Shown in pieces: positions 50,257 to 60,324 of a stretch of 64,000 bases of DNA. The notes beneath the pieces are model-generated. The model was given only the letters and a program-made list of their open reading frames with translations. It did no database searches and was not told where the DNA came from. Source of the DNA: Eretmocerus hayati (taxonomy: Eukaryota; Arthropoda; Insecta; Hymenoptera; Aphelinidae); contig CM056742.1 of assembly GCA_029851415.1 (NCBI GenBank), positions 155,501,121 to 155,565,120 on the forward strand, written 5' to 3'. Numbering within the stretch: the first letter of the stretch is position 1; each line of letters opens with the position of its first letter. A program made the translations under genes and the position numbers.

Positions 50257-50280
50257 ACGAGATAGTAGCAGCTACTATCT
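50257..50280. repeat. Short perfect hairpin
   Basis: GAGATAGTAG and CTACTATCTC separated by CAG. It lies in a region where related TAGTA/TACTA words recur (50230-50420). Confidence 0.5.
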
Positions 50281-51193
50281 CGAAAGTTTGGGAGACGATA
50301 CTATATAGTGCAGCAGACTATACGTATCGTATGAGGTAGTGTGAGTATCGTCCCGGCTGGTTTCAAGATGCGGATAGTCACAGGTACTATCGCATCGTGC
50401 GGTATAGTATTCATGGTTCTCAGTGTAACGCTTTTATAAAATTTATCTCATCTGGTATCTAAGGAAGTTGTTCGCTGTAGCTTGCTTGGCCCTTGAATTT
50501 TACAATCATCAAATTTACTCAGAGGAAGAAATAAAGTAATAGAAAAACGACAGACTGAATCATAACTTGATAGAATAGCAGTAATGGAAAATTTAGAATG
50601 ATTCCCTTTATCATTGATTTAGTACAAGTTCCCAAATTCCTTTGCAATTATGGAAAAAAAAAAAATTGATCAAAAATTCTGAAAACCATAACACCTCAAA
50701 CTTCACGGGACATAAAACCATAGGGTAACAACAAGAGATGATGAAATTCATTGCATTTTCCTCTTGTGCGACCCCACGCCTTCATGACCTAGGGGAGAGC
50801 GGGGTATGGTGGGCAGCTCGAAAATTTGGGCACCCCAGTTATAAAATACAAAAAAGTATTCAAAAATCCAAATGTTCATGAATTTGCATCAGTGTATCAC
50901 CTAGTTTTTCCCTGGAGAGTTACAAGAAATTTCAATATGTTTTGACCCTTCAAAATCGTAGGTCAAAATTCGAGGTAAAACATCGCGTGTCACGCCTGTA
51001 TGCACTCTACCGTTCGTGAGCCAATTTGATCGAAAATACTTGGCCACTCATTTCTTATCGGTAGCTTTGTTCGTTAGCTTTAATCTCCAATTTAAATCGA
51101 AGTGATCCGATGAGTAGTTTTTGAGCAATAATGGTAATACGAAGGTCAGTGGAACGGGGTATAATGGACACAAAAAGCGGGGCGCGTTGGCCA

Positions 51194-51611
51194 GTTTAAG
51201 AGTGCTCTCTACCTCTGGGAAAGCGATGGTGGCTCCTCTAGCGGTCAAATTGGTATATTGCTAATAACAATTTTTAAAAACAAAGAGGAAGGAAACCAAT
51301 AGTACCGCTCCCTGCGGATTATTTTTCTTCAAATAATAGAAAAATTTTCATCGAGATCGGTGCAAAATTCAGCTCAAAAATTTGCAGATACAATTCAGCA
51401 ACACTGAACAAATGTATCTGCAAATTTTTGAGCTCAATTTTGCATCGATCTCGATGAAACTTTTTTTAAAATTTGAAGATAAATAGTCCGCAGGGAGCGG
51501 TACTATTGGTCTACTCCCTCTTTGTTTTTAAAAATTGTTATTGACAATATACCAATTTGACCGCTAGAGGCGCCACCATCGCTTTTCAAAAGGTAGAGAG
51601 CACTCTTAAAC
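51194..51611. repeat. 418-bp foldback inside the nested element
   Basis: The ends GTTTAAGAGTGCTCTCTACC and complement are followed by matching arms (ctagcggtcaaattggtatatt; ccgctccctgcgga) around an axis near 51402. Mirror peptides starting MTARGATIAF occur on both strands. Target duplication is not clear. Confidence 0.7.
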
Positions 51612-51645
51612 ATACAGCCACAGCACACGAGCCGCGTGGCGCCAC

Positions 51646-51662
51646 CCAACCTAACCTAACCT
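51646..51662. repeat. Short CCTAA array (three to four units)
   Basis: The run ccaacctaacctaacct, close to the insect telomeric repeat word TTAGG but only about three units long. Confidence 0.6.
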
Positions 51663-52576
51663 CCGCGTCGCCTCGTGTTGTTGATATTTTACTTAGGGAG
51701 GGTAGTCTCTCTACCCTCCCTAATTTTACTCCAGCTGCACCGCGGATGAGATTGTTTATCGATATTATTGATAATTTTACCTCGATGTGAGTGAAAAGTG
51801 AGTGCTATCAATGCCGTGGGTTGTGGATTAGAAGTTATAACACATAATATGACCACCAGATTCGTGCCATGCATCTAGAACGCATAATAAACTCGTGGGT
51901 GCGAGCGAGTGAGATCAGATCTGTGACATCTTTTTGTTGAATTGTCGAGTTTTACCAACATTTCACGGCTCGACATGAACCTGAGGCATCAGGTTAGGTA
52001 GAAAAATGTTCAAATATGCGAATGACAACAATTCTGTATGTGTAGTGTTATTATTATCCTTAAAAATCGTGAGTGCCCATCATACCCTACACGACTGTCC
52101 GCTATACCCCACGATTGCCCATCGTGCCCAATGATGAAGGTTTAGATGATAGCATTTCTATGGAAATGTGCTAGTGAAAAAATTTTTAAAAAAATATCCC
52201 ATCATTCCTGACATGCTTCTCTGTCGAATGCCTACTCGCAGATCCGATTAAACTAAAAAACCGTAGTTGCCAAGCGGGGTTTACTTAGCTATGTCCGACA
52301 TACCCTGCTCTCCCCTATTATACATTTTATCCAGACAGCTGCCAGAATTTTTTCTATGAATGGTTTTGGGAGGTTCCTAAAAAATTTCATTGGAATATTT
52401 CAACAAAGAAAAACTCAAATGTATCTGACACATTGTAATGACAATCTTTGATGTGCAGATTTACAAGATGAAATGTGAAGTAACGGTCAATATATCCTTT
52501 ATTTATAAATCATCATCAGTTGATGAAAATACAGATAAGGTACTATTCATGTCATTTCAGATTCAACTGCGGAGCC

Positions 52577-55500
52577 ATGGAAGATAGTTTCTCAAAGGAA
52601 TACGTTTCAAAATTGAACTGTGAATCACTCAAAAATTTTTTAGTTGAACATGGCATTGACGAGAAGGTGGCAAATATTCTTGAAGGTACATCTGATAATA
52701 TGATCTTTTCTTCCATGTATCTGGTTAGTAATTCGTTAAGCCCTGATAACACTTCCATCTTTCTAACCCCTTAAGGTAGTTGTACACCAACTACGCGAGA
52801 CAAGGAGACTCAGACCCACTTTTTAGCCTACATCGAAATATTCTTAATCGTAAATATTGTTGATAACTTTTCTTTTCCGAGAAACAACGTACATAAAGGA
52901 TTACGTAAACCTTCTTAAGAAGGAACGCACACTGATTACATAGATATTCCTTATTCTAATATCGAAATCTTGTGTTCTCTGTTTCGCGGTCAACCATTCC
53001 CAGATTTGGCCATAAGATAATTCGTCGTTACATGAACTTCAATCTCTCGTAATCTCACCATTTTCTGTTGATCAGTTATTGCTCTAGACTCGTTTTAGTG
53101 CTCTTTTTAGGACCCGATCCCATAAGGTCAGTGTTAAAAATAAGCAAAACACCGCAACTCCGGACGTTCAGAACTCTAAAACGGTATGGTCAGTCGTCCT
53201 CAAATTTTGCTCACGTATTCATTGATATTAGAACTAGCTCTCTGCAGGGTTTGAAGGAATTCTGTTGATGGAAAATGTTGATGTTCAACTACCTTAAATA
53301 CTCGAATTTCAGAAAAAATATTTGGGAACAAGTCCGGAACATGTGAAGAATTATTCACATGTTAGCGAAATACATCATAGTCTATGTAAAACTTACAAAG
53401 TCCCCCCCCCCCCCCTGCCCTCCGGACGGCCTTATCACCGCCATGAATTTTGAATCAAGAATGCAATCCTAATTTGATATGTCTAGCTACACGGTTTGAT
53501 CCAAGGCCCTGCATCTTCATGGCCTTGATACACGCGTGTGCCAATGGTATCAAATGTTCTAGGTACAGATTAAATGAGATTCCCGAAAATGGAACTGACC
53601 TGCTTCATGTGCTCGAGCCAAATACAAAACGGATGCGATGGGCTGGGGCGGCATTTGAGACGCGTGCATGCAGTATCTCTCACTGAAGAGTTGAATGGTA
53701 CCGGTTTTATTTGTGGTTATGGAGATTGTCGTCTTCCATTCGACTTTTTCTTCAATCTCCGACGACACATCAGAGACGAACACATGACCGCTGCTGCTAG
53801 CGGTCAGCCATCGAACAATGATGCATCTAATCTCGGAGATGGAATGGATCACGGTGATCCAGCACCATTCATGGGCGTCCATGTCAATAATGGCGAAGAG
53901 CACTTGATAGGGCATCCGAACAATAACGAAAATGTCGAAATGGAAGTTGATCTGCGTTCAGAGATCATTAAAATGATTTGTCAATTCCATGCTAACCCTG
54001 CCATGACTGGCGCAATGATCTCTAGCATTCTCGATTCTTATGAAAAACTTTTAATGACATCCAACCGAATACTGAGAAGTCGAATCCTTACTGAATTGCG
54101 GAGGAATACAGTTGATAACGCCGTGATAACAAATATTGAACAGATCCTAGAATTTGATAATCCTGTCACAGGTTTGAAATCATATGACCAACAGATCAAT
54201 GCCATGGTGGAAAATTGCGGTTATATCGAACCAATAGAATTCCTCCTAGGAGATCGCTTTGATATGGTCCTCAATAGGAAAACACAACGGCTTGAACCAA
54301 AACTAGTTAATGAGACTGCCCAATACGTACCTACTATCCCCATATTGAAAATGGTGCTAGCTAATAAAGAAATCAGGAATGCTATCGACAATGAGGAACC
54401 TTCTCTACCTGGGATGTTGAGTTCATTCAGGGACGGAACTTGTTATAAAAATCATCCATTTTTCAAGAAATATCCTAACGCTATAAGGCTGAGAATTTAT
54501 TACGATGAAGCAGAAATCGTAGGTCCACTGGGTTCAAGGACAGGTATTCACAAACTGGGTGCTTTCTATTTTGAAATTGGTAATTTGCCTCAGCATATGA
54601 ACTCTCAACTCAGTAGCATCCACATCTCAACTCTTTTTTGTTCTGTAGATGTGAAAAAGTACGGCTTTGAAAAAGTACTGGCTCCTTTCATGAGCGATTT
54701 AGCAATATTAGAATCTGATGAGGGCATTCCTCTACATTTTGAAGATGGTATCTACACCTTACGTGCTTCGATCGAGACTTTTTGTGGCGATGGATTGGCA
54801 GTTCATGAAATTTTTGGCTTGCTAGGTCCTTCTGCCAACTTGTTTTGCAGGTTATGTTTGTATGATAGGGATGCACTGCATAGAGGTTCTCAGGAAGAGT
54901 TTGAAAGGCGAACGGAAGCAGTTTATGAACAGCAATTGCAATATTTGAGAGATAACAACTATTCAGATGCTTCTAAAACCGCTACTGGTATGAGGGAAAG
55001 ACCATTTTTGAACGAATCAAGATATTTCAAAACATATTCAAATAAAGTTTTTGATATAATGCATGACTATCTCCATGGGAACTGTCAAATAGTGGTGAAG
55101 CTGGTTCTCCACCGGTGGATTATTGTTGACAACCGATTCAAAGTGGATTTCTTGAATGAAGCAATTTCTCACTTCAATTATGGTTACTTTGAGAATAAAA
55201 ATAAACCTTCTGCTAATTTTACAAGATCCATCCTCAATGATATAAAACATGCCACCAATCAAAAAGCTTGTCAAATGTGGTGCTTAATCAGAGTGTTGCC
55301 ATTCTTGGTTTGTGGCAAAGTGCCAGAAGATGACGAATACTTACAAATGGTACTCCTTTTACTAGAAATAATGGAGATAAAATTTGCCACCTCAGTACCA
55401 GTGAATCACTTGTCGTTATTAGACGAACTTTATAAAGATTTCTTGAGTATGTTCAGTAGGCTTTTTCCTGATGTTGCCCCGATTAACAAAATGCACCACG

Positions 55501-58500
55501 GAAGTCATGGTCCGGAATGTATAGAATGGTCAGGACCCTTATCTCTATATAATTGCATCAGGTTTGAGGCAAAACACGCCGAATTGAAACTGCGGGCTCA
55601 AAATGTTCATAATTTTAAGAATCCCCCCAAAACTCTCATCAGGGTTAGTCAATCTGTTCAGTGTTCTCGGTGGAATAGTGGAGACGTTAAAATTAATCGA
55701 GTAGAAGTGATATCTGGGAAAAAAATGTTCACGTGTCACACTAAAAGTCGTCAGTATCTCCTTGACCTGGGCTTGTCAGATGACGAACAAGTTATGACTG
55801 CCAAATCTGTTAAAGTAAATGGAATTGAATACCGTGTGAAAGCGTTCATAGCGCTCAGCCAAAGCGGAGATAGGTTTGAAAATCTCATGACGTTTGGAGA
55901 AATACGAGAAATAATTGTTCTCGAGAATAGAGTTTTCTTTCTGAGTTCCATTTGCACAACAGTTCATTTTGATCACTCAGTCCATGCATATTGTGTTGAG
56001 CTGAATGACCTTGATCATTCGGCAACATTTACAGATGCATCGTCACTTCCGTTTCACAAACCTTTTTGTTATTGGCTCAAACCTACGTCAAATGCTCTTT
56101 ATATAAGCCTGAGACATCTAATTTTTTGAAGCAGTATTCAAAGTAAGCAAATAGTTGTGCGTGGTTGCGTATAGTGGTGCTAGTCTTGTATACATGTATA
56201 CTCATTGGGCTTGTTGTACCCCGGTGAAATATATTTGGAGTTTGGGAGCTTGGTTACCTATTTAGCCACAAGTAGCTCGATATCCCGAATGAGTAAAACT
56301 CTGTTGCTATTTTCTCTTCCTCGTGTAACAGTTCTTATTCTTCTTATTCTTCTCGAGCACCCTGCTGTATTTCGTTTTCATGTTTCTTAGGCATTTTGAT
56401 TAGAGAGTTCTTCTTTCCATAGATTATTTGATATCATTAGTTCTGATGATTAATTTTGGTATTCTCCCATCAGAGGAAGTAATATCTGGCGAACTATTAT
56501 TCGAGTTGGGCCTGGATGAGATGTTAGCAATGAAAATCAAAATGGGCCATGTTAAACAGTTACAGAAAATTGTATCCAAACTCAGTGAGGTAAAGAGTAT
56601 ATTGAACACTTCTTATGCGTCTTTAAACGCAATAAATCGTCAAATTGTATCTTCTCCTCGCCAGGCTGAGACATCAGAACCCCACCAATCATCCAAGAAG
56701 AATGAAGGAGAATCAACAGCAAAAACTGCTGAAACCAGTTCCTCAAATCCCACAGAACCAGGAGGCAAAATGTTGAAACGTTCTTCGCAAGATAGCTTAT
56801 CAACCACAAGTGCCCCGACTACCATCAAGAGTGACAACTGCCCCAAGAGGCCAAAGATTCCTGGAGTTTCCACCAATTTTCCTCAATTGCCCGCTCAACC
56901 ACCAGCTCAACCACCAGCCAAACCAAGTAGCTCAGAATCTGAACCAAAAAGTAAAATCCCGAAGAATGTTTTTTCGGTAAAAGTTCTTATATATTATCTA
57001 TTCGTTTTATGGATCTACGCCTGTCTTTCCTTGCTCTCAGACGTTATTGGTCAGTTTCTCTGCTAGATCGAAAGACCAATGTGATCTCTCTATTACCATC
57101 CTTTGCAGAGATACAAAACTATAACAGAAATGCTATTGAATCATAAACAAGGATCGACCCTCATTTCTGCCCTCAAAAACCTAAAGAAGCCCTTCACTGA
57201 AAAAAACCGAAAGGCATTGGTCCGCAAGATTGTGGCTGAACTGATTCAAGCTCAAGGGAATAATAAGTATGTATGACACCTTTTTGTGATATTCGGGCAT
57301 TTGTAACTTGTTTGCATTGAAGTACGTATTCTGTTTCAGTTATCCTCCGCATGAGGCCAAATTGGCCTTAGCTATGGCTCTGGTTAACGAATTCCCTCGT
57401 CTTAAAAACAGACGCGACCCTTTAGGTTTTGTGAGTACGGACAATGGATCATGCAAACTCTTTACAATCGAATTCATCTGAAATTAATCTATTCATAGGA
57501 GATCTATTACCACCCAGAGACGAAGAAAGGCTTCATCGCAACTAGGCTACGTAATCTCACGAGAGATCTGCCTAAAGATGTTAAGCCATATAAGAAATTT
57601 GACAAGACTGTTTGTGAATCGAAGGAGAGTTCCGACCCGGAGGAAAATGATCCAGTTCTACTCTCAGAATCAGAACTGAATAGCAAGGTTCTTCATTTTT
57701 CCCTTTCTATCAAGCTAGAAATAACCTTATTCTCAATCAAGTACAAAAGTCGGTATGACGGACTTCGCACAACAAGACACGTGCAGAGTCCGGTGTATGT
57801 AACTGTGCGCGGACGAGGCATTTTTGGTGTAAAGTACAAAGCATCGAACTCAGCACGCCTCGCGTTGTAGAGAGCCTTATCCATTAGACTTTGCAAAAAG
57901 ACTCGTTGTGCGCTTCCTGAAGTGCACAACCTCACACTATTCGTGTAACATATACACATACATGTGTGCTTTTTTCATTTCCAGATTTCAATCATGAATC
58001 GCAAGAATCCTGCAGACGATGAGGACAGAGAAGTCATCAATAAAATAATGGCTGAAACTTACCATACTAGGAGACTGTGGATTATTAAGAAAAGCCCTTC
58101 AGTGACCGCAGTACAGGAAAAGTATATCCATATAAAATCTGCATATGGTGAAATGGTAATTACTTCATGTTGAAATCCGCACATGTAACTTATGCAATTA
58201 TGAAGTGAGATTGAATGATGCTCTCCATAAGCAGACGAATTTAGATAGTCAAGATACTAATATCTTGTATGCATGAACTCATATTTTTCTTTTCATTCTA
58301 CAGGCCGACAAAGAATTTCATAGGATATGTAAAGGCAAAGGTGATGGGTTCATCGCTCAGTTCACCTCTTTCTATGAAAAGAGACTCATAATCTATGCTG
58401 AGTTTGCGAAGCCGAGCTTGTTAATTAAATATGAAGATGTGACGAATGGTAAGTTTTTCGTACACCGAGACTGCATAAGTATGACCCTATTGTGGAATTC

Positions 58501-59162
58501 ATGAGTAATATTCAACTTTTGATTCTCGCAGGGTCCTTAAAAGCTTTGATGGTACTATTAGAACTACTTCCTTTTATCTGTAAATCGAAGAAAAGCAAGA
58601 CAAGAGAGCAAAATAACAATGGAAAAGTGGCCACTGAACATAAACAAGGAAAACTGAAGGATGAAGGACATGATCCTACAAACTACCTTTTACGGATCTG
58701 TACAGTGAGTACGACTCCTTGACACGCGTTCTTCTCCTATGCATAATCATTCCCATACTAATTTATCGATTCTTTACCCAGGATGGAATCGATCCAAAAT
58801 CGTATGTGGAACAAGTTAGAGAACAAGAATCATCCCATGTACAGCCGTACATGTTGGGGGTAGGACCTGCCGATCGGCGACATTACTTCGTTGTAGCCGA
58901 CAATCTTATCTTCAGCCGCAGAGATACCACTGATGTGGTATCGACCTTCGACCTACTTTTCAAGATTTTCTATATCTTCAACTTGGACTACCCAGAGCCG
59001 CTAAACTACTTTTATTATTTCTTAGAATCATTTCTATACGATGTTAAAGATCGCACTACCGGTTCGATCAAATCCTTACACGTTAATTTACTTAATATAC
59101 AAGTAGGACCAGAAATTGATGGAGAGAATGATTCATCAGACTCATCACGTGATTGCGTATAA
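52577..59162 (+). CDS. SAM-domain accessory protein of the CACTA element, nine coding exons, 639 aa
   Basis: Coding exons: 52577-52685, 56474-56976, 57109-57266, 57340-57430, 57499-57687, 57985-58155, 58304-58448, 58532-58704, 58782-59162. All junctions are GT-AG and in phase; the total is 1920 nt including TAA. The start ATG has context GCCATGG and follows an acceptor (TCATTTCAG). Residues about 10-73 form a sterile alpha motif (SAM) domain, a helical protein- or RNA-binding and oligomerising module; the 3.8 kb first intron splits it after residue 36. Residues about 96-204 are low-complexity, rich in Ser, Pro and Lys, with a basic KRPK patch. The C-terminal 430 residues match, from memory, animal proteins annotated as SAMD3-like that occur in many copies (segments YPPHEAKLALAMALVNEFP and PYMLGVG...YFVVADNLI). 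The transposase gene lies inside intron 1. By position and partner it is the TnpA-like protein of the element; a role in binding subterminal repeats or regulating transposition is inference. Confidence 0.85.
53574..56129 (+). CDS. tnp2-type (CACTA/CMC) transposase with N-terminal zinc fingers, 851 aa
   Basis: This is an intronless frame of 851 codons on plus; TAA precedes the first ATG directly and a second ATG lies at codon 6. Two C2H2-like fingers open the protein: C10/C13/H27/H32 and C47/C52/H65/H70, probably for DNA binding. A helical region follows, then an RNase H-like core resembling animal members of the tnp2 family: RLRIYYDEAEIVGPLGSRTG (D311), ISTLFCSVDVKKYG, FCGDGLAVHEIFGL (D406), a CRLC zinc knuckle (C425/C428), FDIMHDYLHGNC (D494, H497) and RFEAKH (E665). 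I propose D311, D406 and E665 as the catalytic triad; the long insert with CxxC and H between the second and third residue is typical of the CMC group. No stop or frameshift interrupts it. It lies wholly within the first coding intron of the SAM gene, same strand, so expression needs an unspliced or alternatively spliced transcript or its own promoter. It should cut at the CACTG ends and insert with 2-bp duplications. Confidence 0.9.
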   Translation: MRFPKMELTCFMCSSQIQNGCDGLGRHLRRVHAVSLTEELNGTGFICGYGDCRLPFDFFFNLRRHIRDEHMTAAASGQPSNNDASNLGDGMDHGDPAPFMGVHVNNGEEHLIGHPNNNENVEMEVDLRSEIIKMICQFHANPAMTGAMISSILDSYEKLLMTSNRILRSRILTELRRNTVDNAVITNIEQILEFDNPVTGLKSYDQQINAMVENCGYIEPIEFLLGDRFDMVLNRKTQRLEPKLVNETAQYVPTIPILKMVLANKEIRNAIDNEEPSLPGMLSSFRDGTCYKNHPFFKKYPNAIRLRIYYDEAEIVGPLGSRTGIHKLGAFYFEIGNLPQHMNSQLSSIHISTLFCSVDVKKYGFEKVLAPFMSDLAILESDEGIPLHFEDGIYTLRASIETFCGDGLAVHEIFGLLGPSANLFCRLCLYDRDALHRGSQEEFERRTEAVYEQQLQYLRDNNYSDASKTATGMRERPFLNESRYFKTYSNKVFDIMHDYLHGNCQIVVKLVLHRWIIVDNRFKVDFLNEAISHFNYGYFENKNKPSANFTRSILNDIKHATNQKACQMWCLIRVLPFLVCGKVPEDDEYLQMVLLLLEIMEIKFATSVPVNHLSLLDELYKDFLSMFSRLFPDVAPINKMHHGSHGPECIEWSGPLSLYNCIRFEAKHAELKLRAQNVHNFKNPPKTLIRVSQSVQCSRWNSGDVKINRVEVISGKKMFTCHTKSRQYLLDLGLSDDEQVMTAKSVKVNGIEYRVKAFIALSQSGDRFENLMTFGEIREIIVLENRVFFLSSICTTVHFDHSVHAYCVELNDLDHSATFTDASSLPFHKPFCYWLKPTSNALYISLRHLIF

Positions 59163-59354
59163 ATTTTTTTCTGTGGCACGAAAAATAGCACATTTCGCGT
59201 TACGCACAGTGTATCGACAAAGAAGTTTCCCAAAGATGTCTGAGATAGGAGTCATGATTTTTCGTTTCTTGTGTCGCTCTTAGAAGAAAAGGGAAATGTT
59301 TATGTCTCTTTAACATGGCAATCGCAAGTTGAAACATAATTTTCAGTTCCTCGT

Positions 59355-59486
59355 TTTATAAAATATCGTATAAGACTGCGTGCAAATGGGTGTTCTGTTA
59401 ACAAGGGCTTAAAGCCCCTTTGCTCGTGCCATAAACAGTCATTCGTACAAAACTGCACATTCACGTGCAGTGTCATAATATACTAT
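59355..59486. repeat. Hairpin with AGTATATTATGACAC end inside the CACTA element
   Basis: The right end is the complement of AGTATATTATGACACTGC, and the left side (aatatcgtataagactgc) is a diverged partner. Inside, the short palindrome gggcttaaagccc is seen at 59404-59416. The right end matches that of 6819-6946. It lies 3' of the SAM gene stop, probably in its 3' untranslated region. Confidence 0.4.
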
Positions 59487-59851
59487 GAAACGTATCAGGG
59501 TATTGATCCAAGTATCACGTAATGATAAATGTATGTTATCTTATTAATGTTGCCATTCGGTATCAGCTTTTCTAGCACATTTTATGTACCAAAATGCCCT
59601 AAGAACTGGTTCATCTGTATTGAAAACTTATATTGTACTAACTTTTCATTAAGAGAGTTAGTTATTCATTACATGTAATGTGAGTTAGTGGAAATATTCA
59701 AGTAAATGTTGGTCGAATATCCAGACAAAGTGTCTTGGTTCACTTAATAAGTTCCCTTTCTGTGCAGTGATTTGGATCCGATTGCGATACTATTTAGACC
59801 ATCCGAATCTGCTGTGAATACGAATCTTAACGATGTTTTTTTACATATTGA

Positions 59852-59960
59852 AATTGTTTCTAACTACAATTTCAATTTGTAAAAAAAAATTTACAAATTC
59901 AAATTGTTGATATGAACAAATTCACTGTATCCGAGAATTTACAAATTGAATTTGTTGAAT
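59852..59960. repeat. Right subterminal repeats
   Basis: Repeated AAATTTACAAATTCAAATTG, ACAATTTCAATTTGT and ACAAATTGAATTTGT words in both orientations, matching those at 46909-47063. Confidence 0.65.
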
Positions 59961-59981
59961 ACGACAACTTTTTTGTTGTTT

Positions 59982-60004
59982 TTAACACATTGAGATTTAC
60001 AGTG
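59982..60004 (-). repeat. Right terminal inverted repeat of the CACTA element
   Basis: 23 bp ending ATTGAGATTTACAGTG, inverted copy of 46885-46907 with one mismatch. It is followed by TG. Confidence 0.9.
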
Positions 60005-60324
60005 TGGTAGGTCTTTCTTGGCCGTAATTTGTTTTATTGATTTCGTTTGCCTATAATATAGTCTGGAAGTTTTTTCTTGTTCCGAAGTAGGTGTGAAAAC
60101 TTATTGATAATAACACAAGGTCTTTCACTTCATTAATATGCAGATTGAATTCTCTAATAGCCTGATGCATGTGTAGAATATAAATAAGTAGTATAGGCGC
60201 ATTTAGACGTGCCAACGATCGATGATGGCTGTTATTCCTGCGTGAGAGCAGTTGTTGGGCAATAGAAAATGGACACTTTCTTCGAAGAATAAATCAATTT
60301 ACTGCATCTAATGACGGAATCTTG
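60005..60324. other. Unassigned spacer
   Basis: Nothing recognised between the CACTA element and the next foldback repeat. Confidence 0.5.

Larger units (their letters stand above)
50792..52315. mobile_element. Nested TA-flanked element, GGGGAGAGCGGGGTATG ends
   Basis: It starts GGGGAGAGCGGGGTATG and ends CATACCCTGCTCTCCCC, with TA on both flanks (50790-50791, 52316-52317). Subterminal words of the type cccatcataccc / ggtataatggacac recur near both ends. It carries a second inverted repeat (51194-51611). It is inserted in the inferred leader intron 260 bp upstream of the SAM-gene start codon, so it could influence splicing. No transposase is seen. Confidence 0.8.
46885..60004 (+). mobile_element. 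13.1 kb CACTA-like (CMC) DNA transposon encoding transposase and SAM protein
   Basis: The left end CACTGTAAATCTCAAT... (23 bp) matches the right end in inverted form with one mismatch, and TG lies on both flanks (46883-46884, 60005-60006). Subterminal AT-rich words such as ACAAATTGAATATGT occur near both ends. Two intact-looking genes lie on the plus strand: a tnp2-type transposase and a SAM-domain protein whose first coding intron contains the transposase. CACTA-type ends, subterminal repeats and a two-gene nested layout are hallmarks of En/Spm in plants. The left 5 kb also hold a hairpin (47877-48370), decayed coding remnants and a nested TA-flanked element (50792-52315), so it has been resident for some time or moves despite them. 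Confidence 0.9.

Noticed and set aside
51646..51662. Interstitial telomeric repeat
   Set aside because: Only three to four CCTAA-like units; such words are common in insect genomes and do not show a telomere-derived tract.
53559..53915. 118-codon minus-strand frame
   Set aside because: Shadow of the zinc-finger end of the transposase gene.
57693..57959. 88-codon minus-strand frame
   Set aside because: It lies in an intron of the SAM gene on the opposite strand and has no domain.
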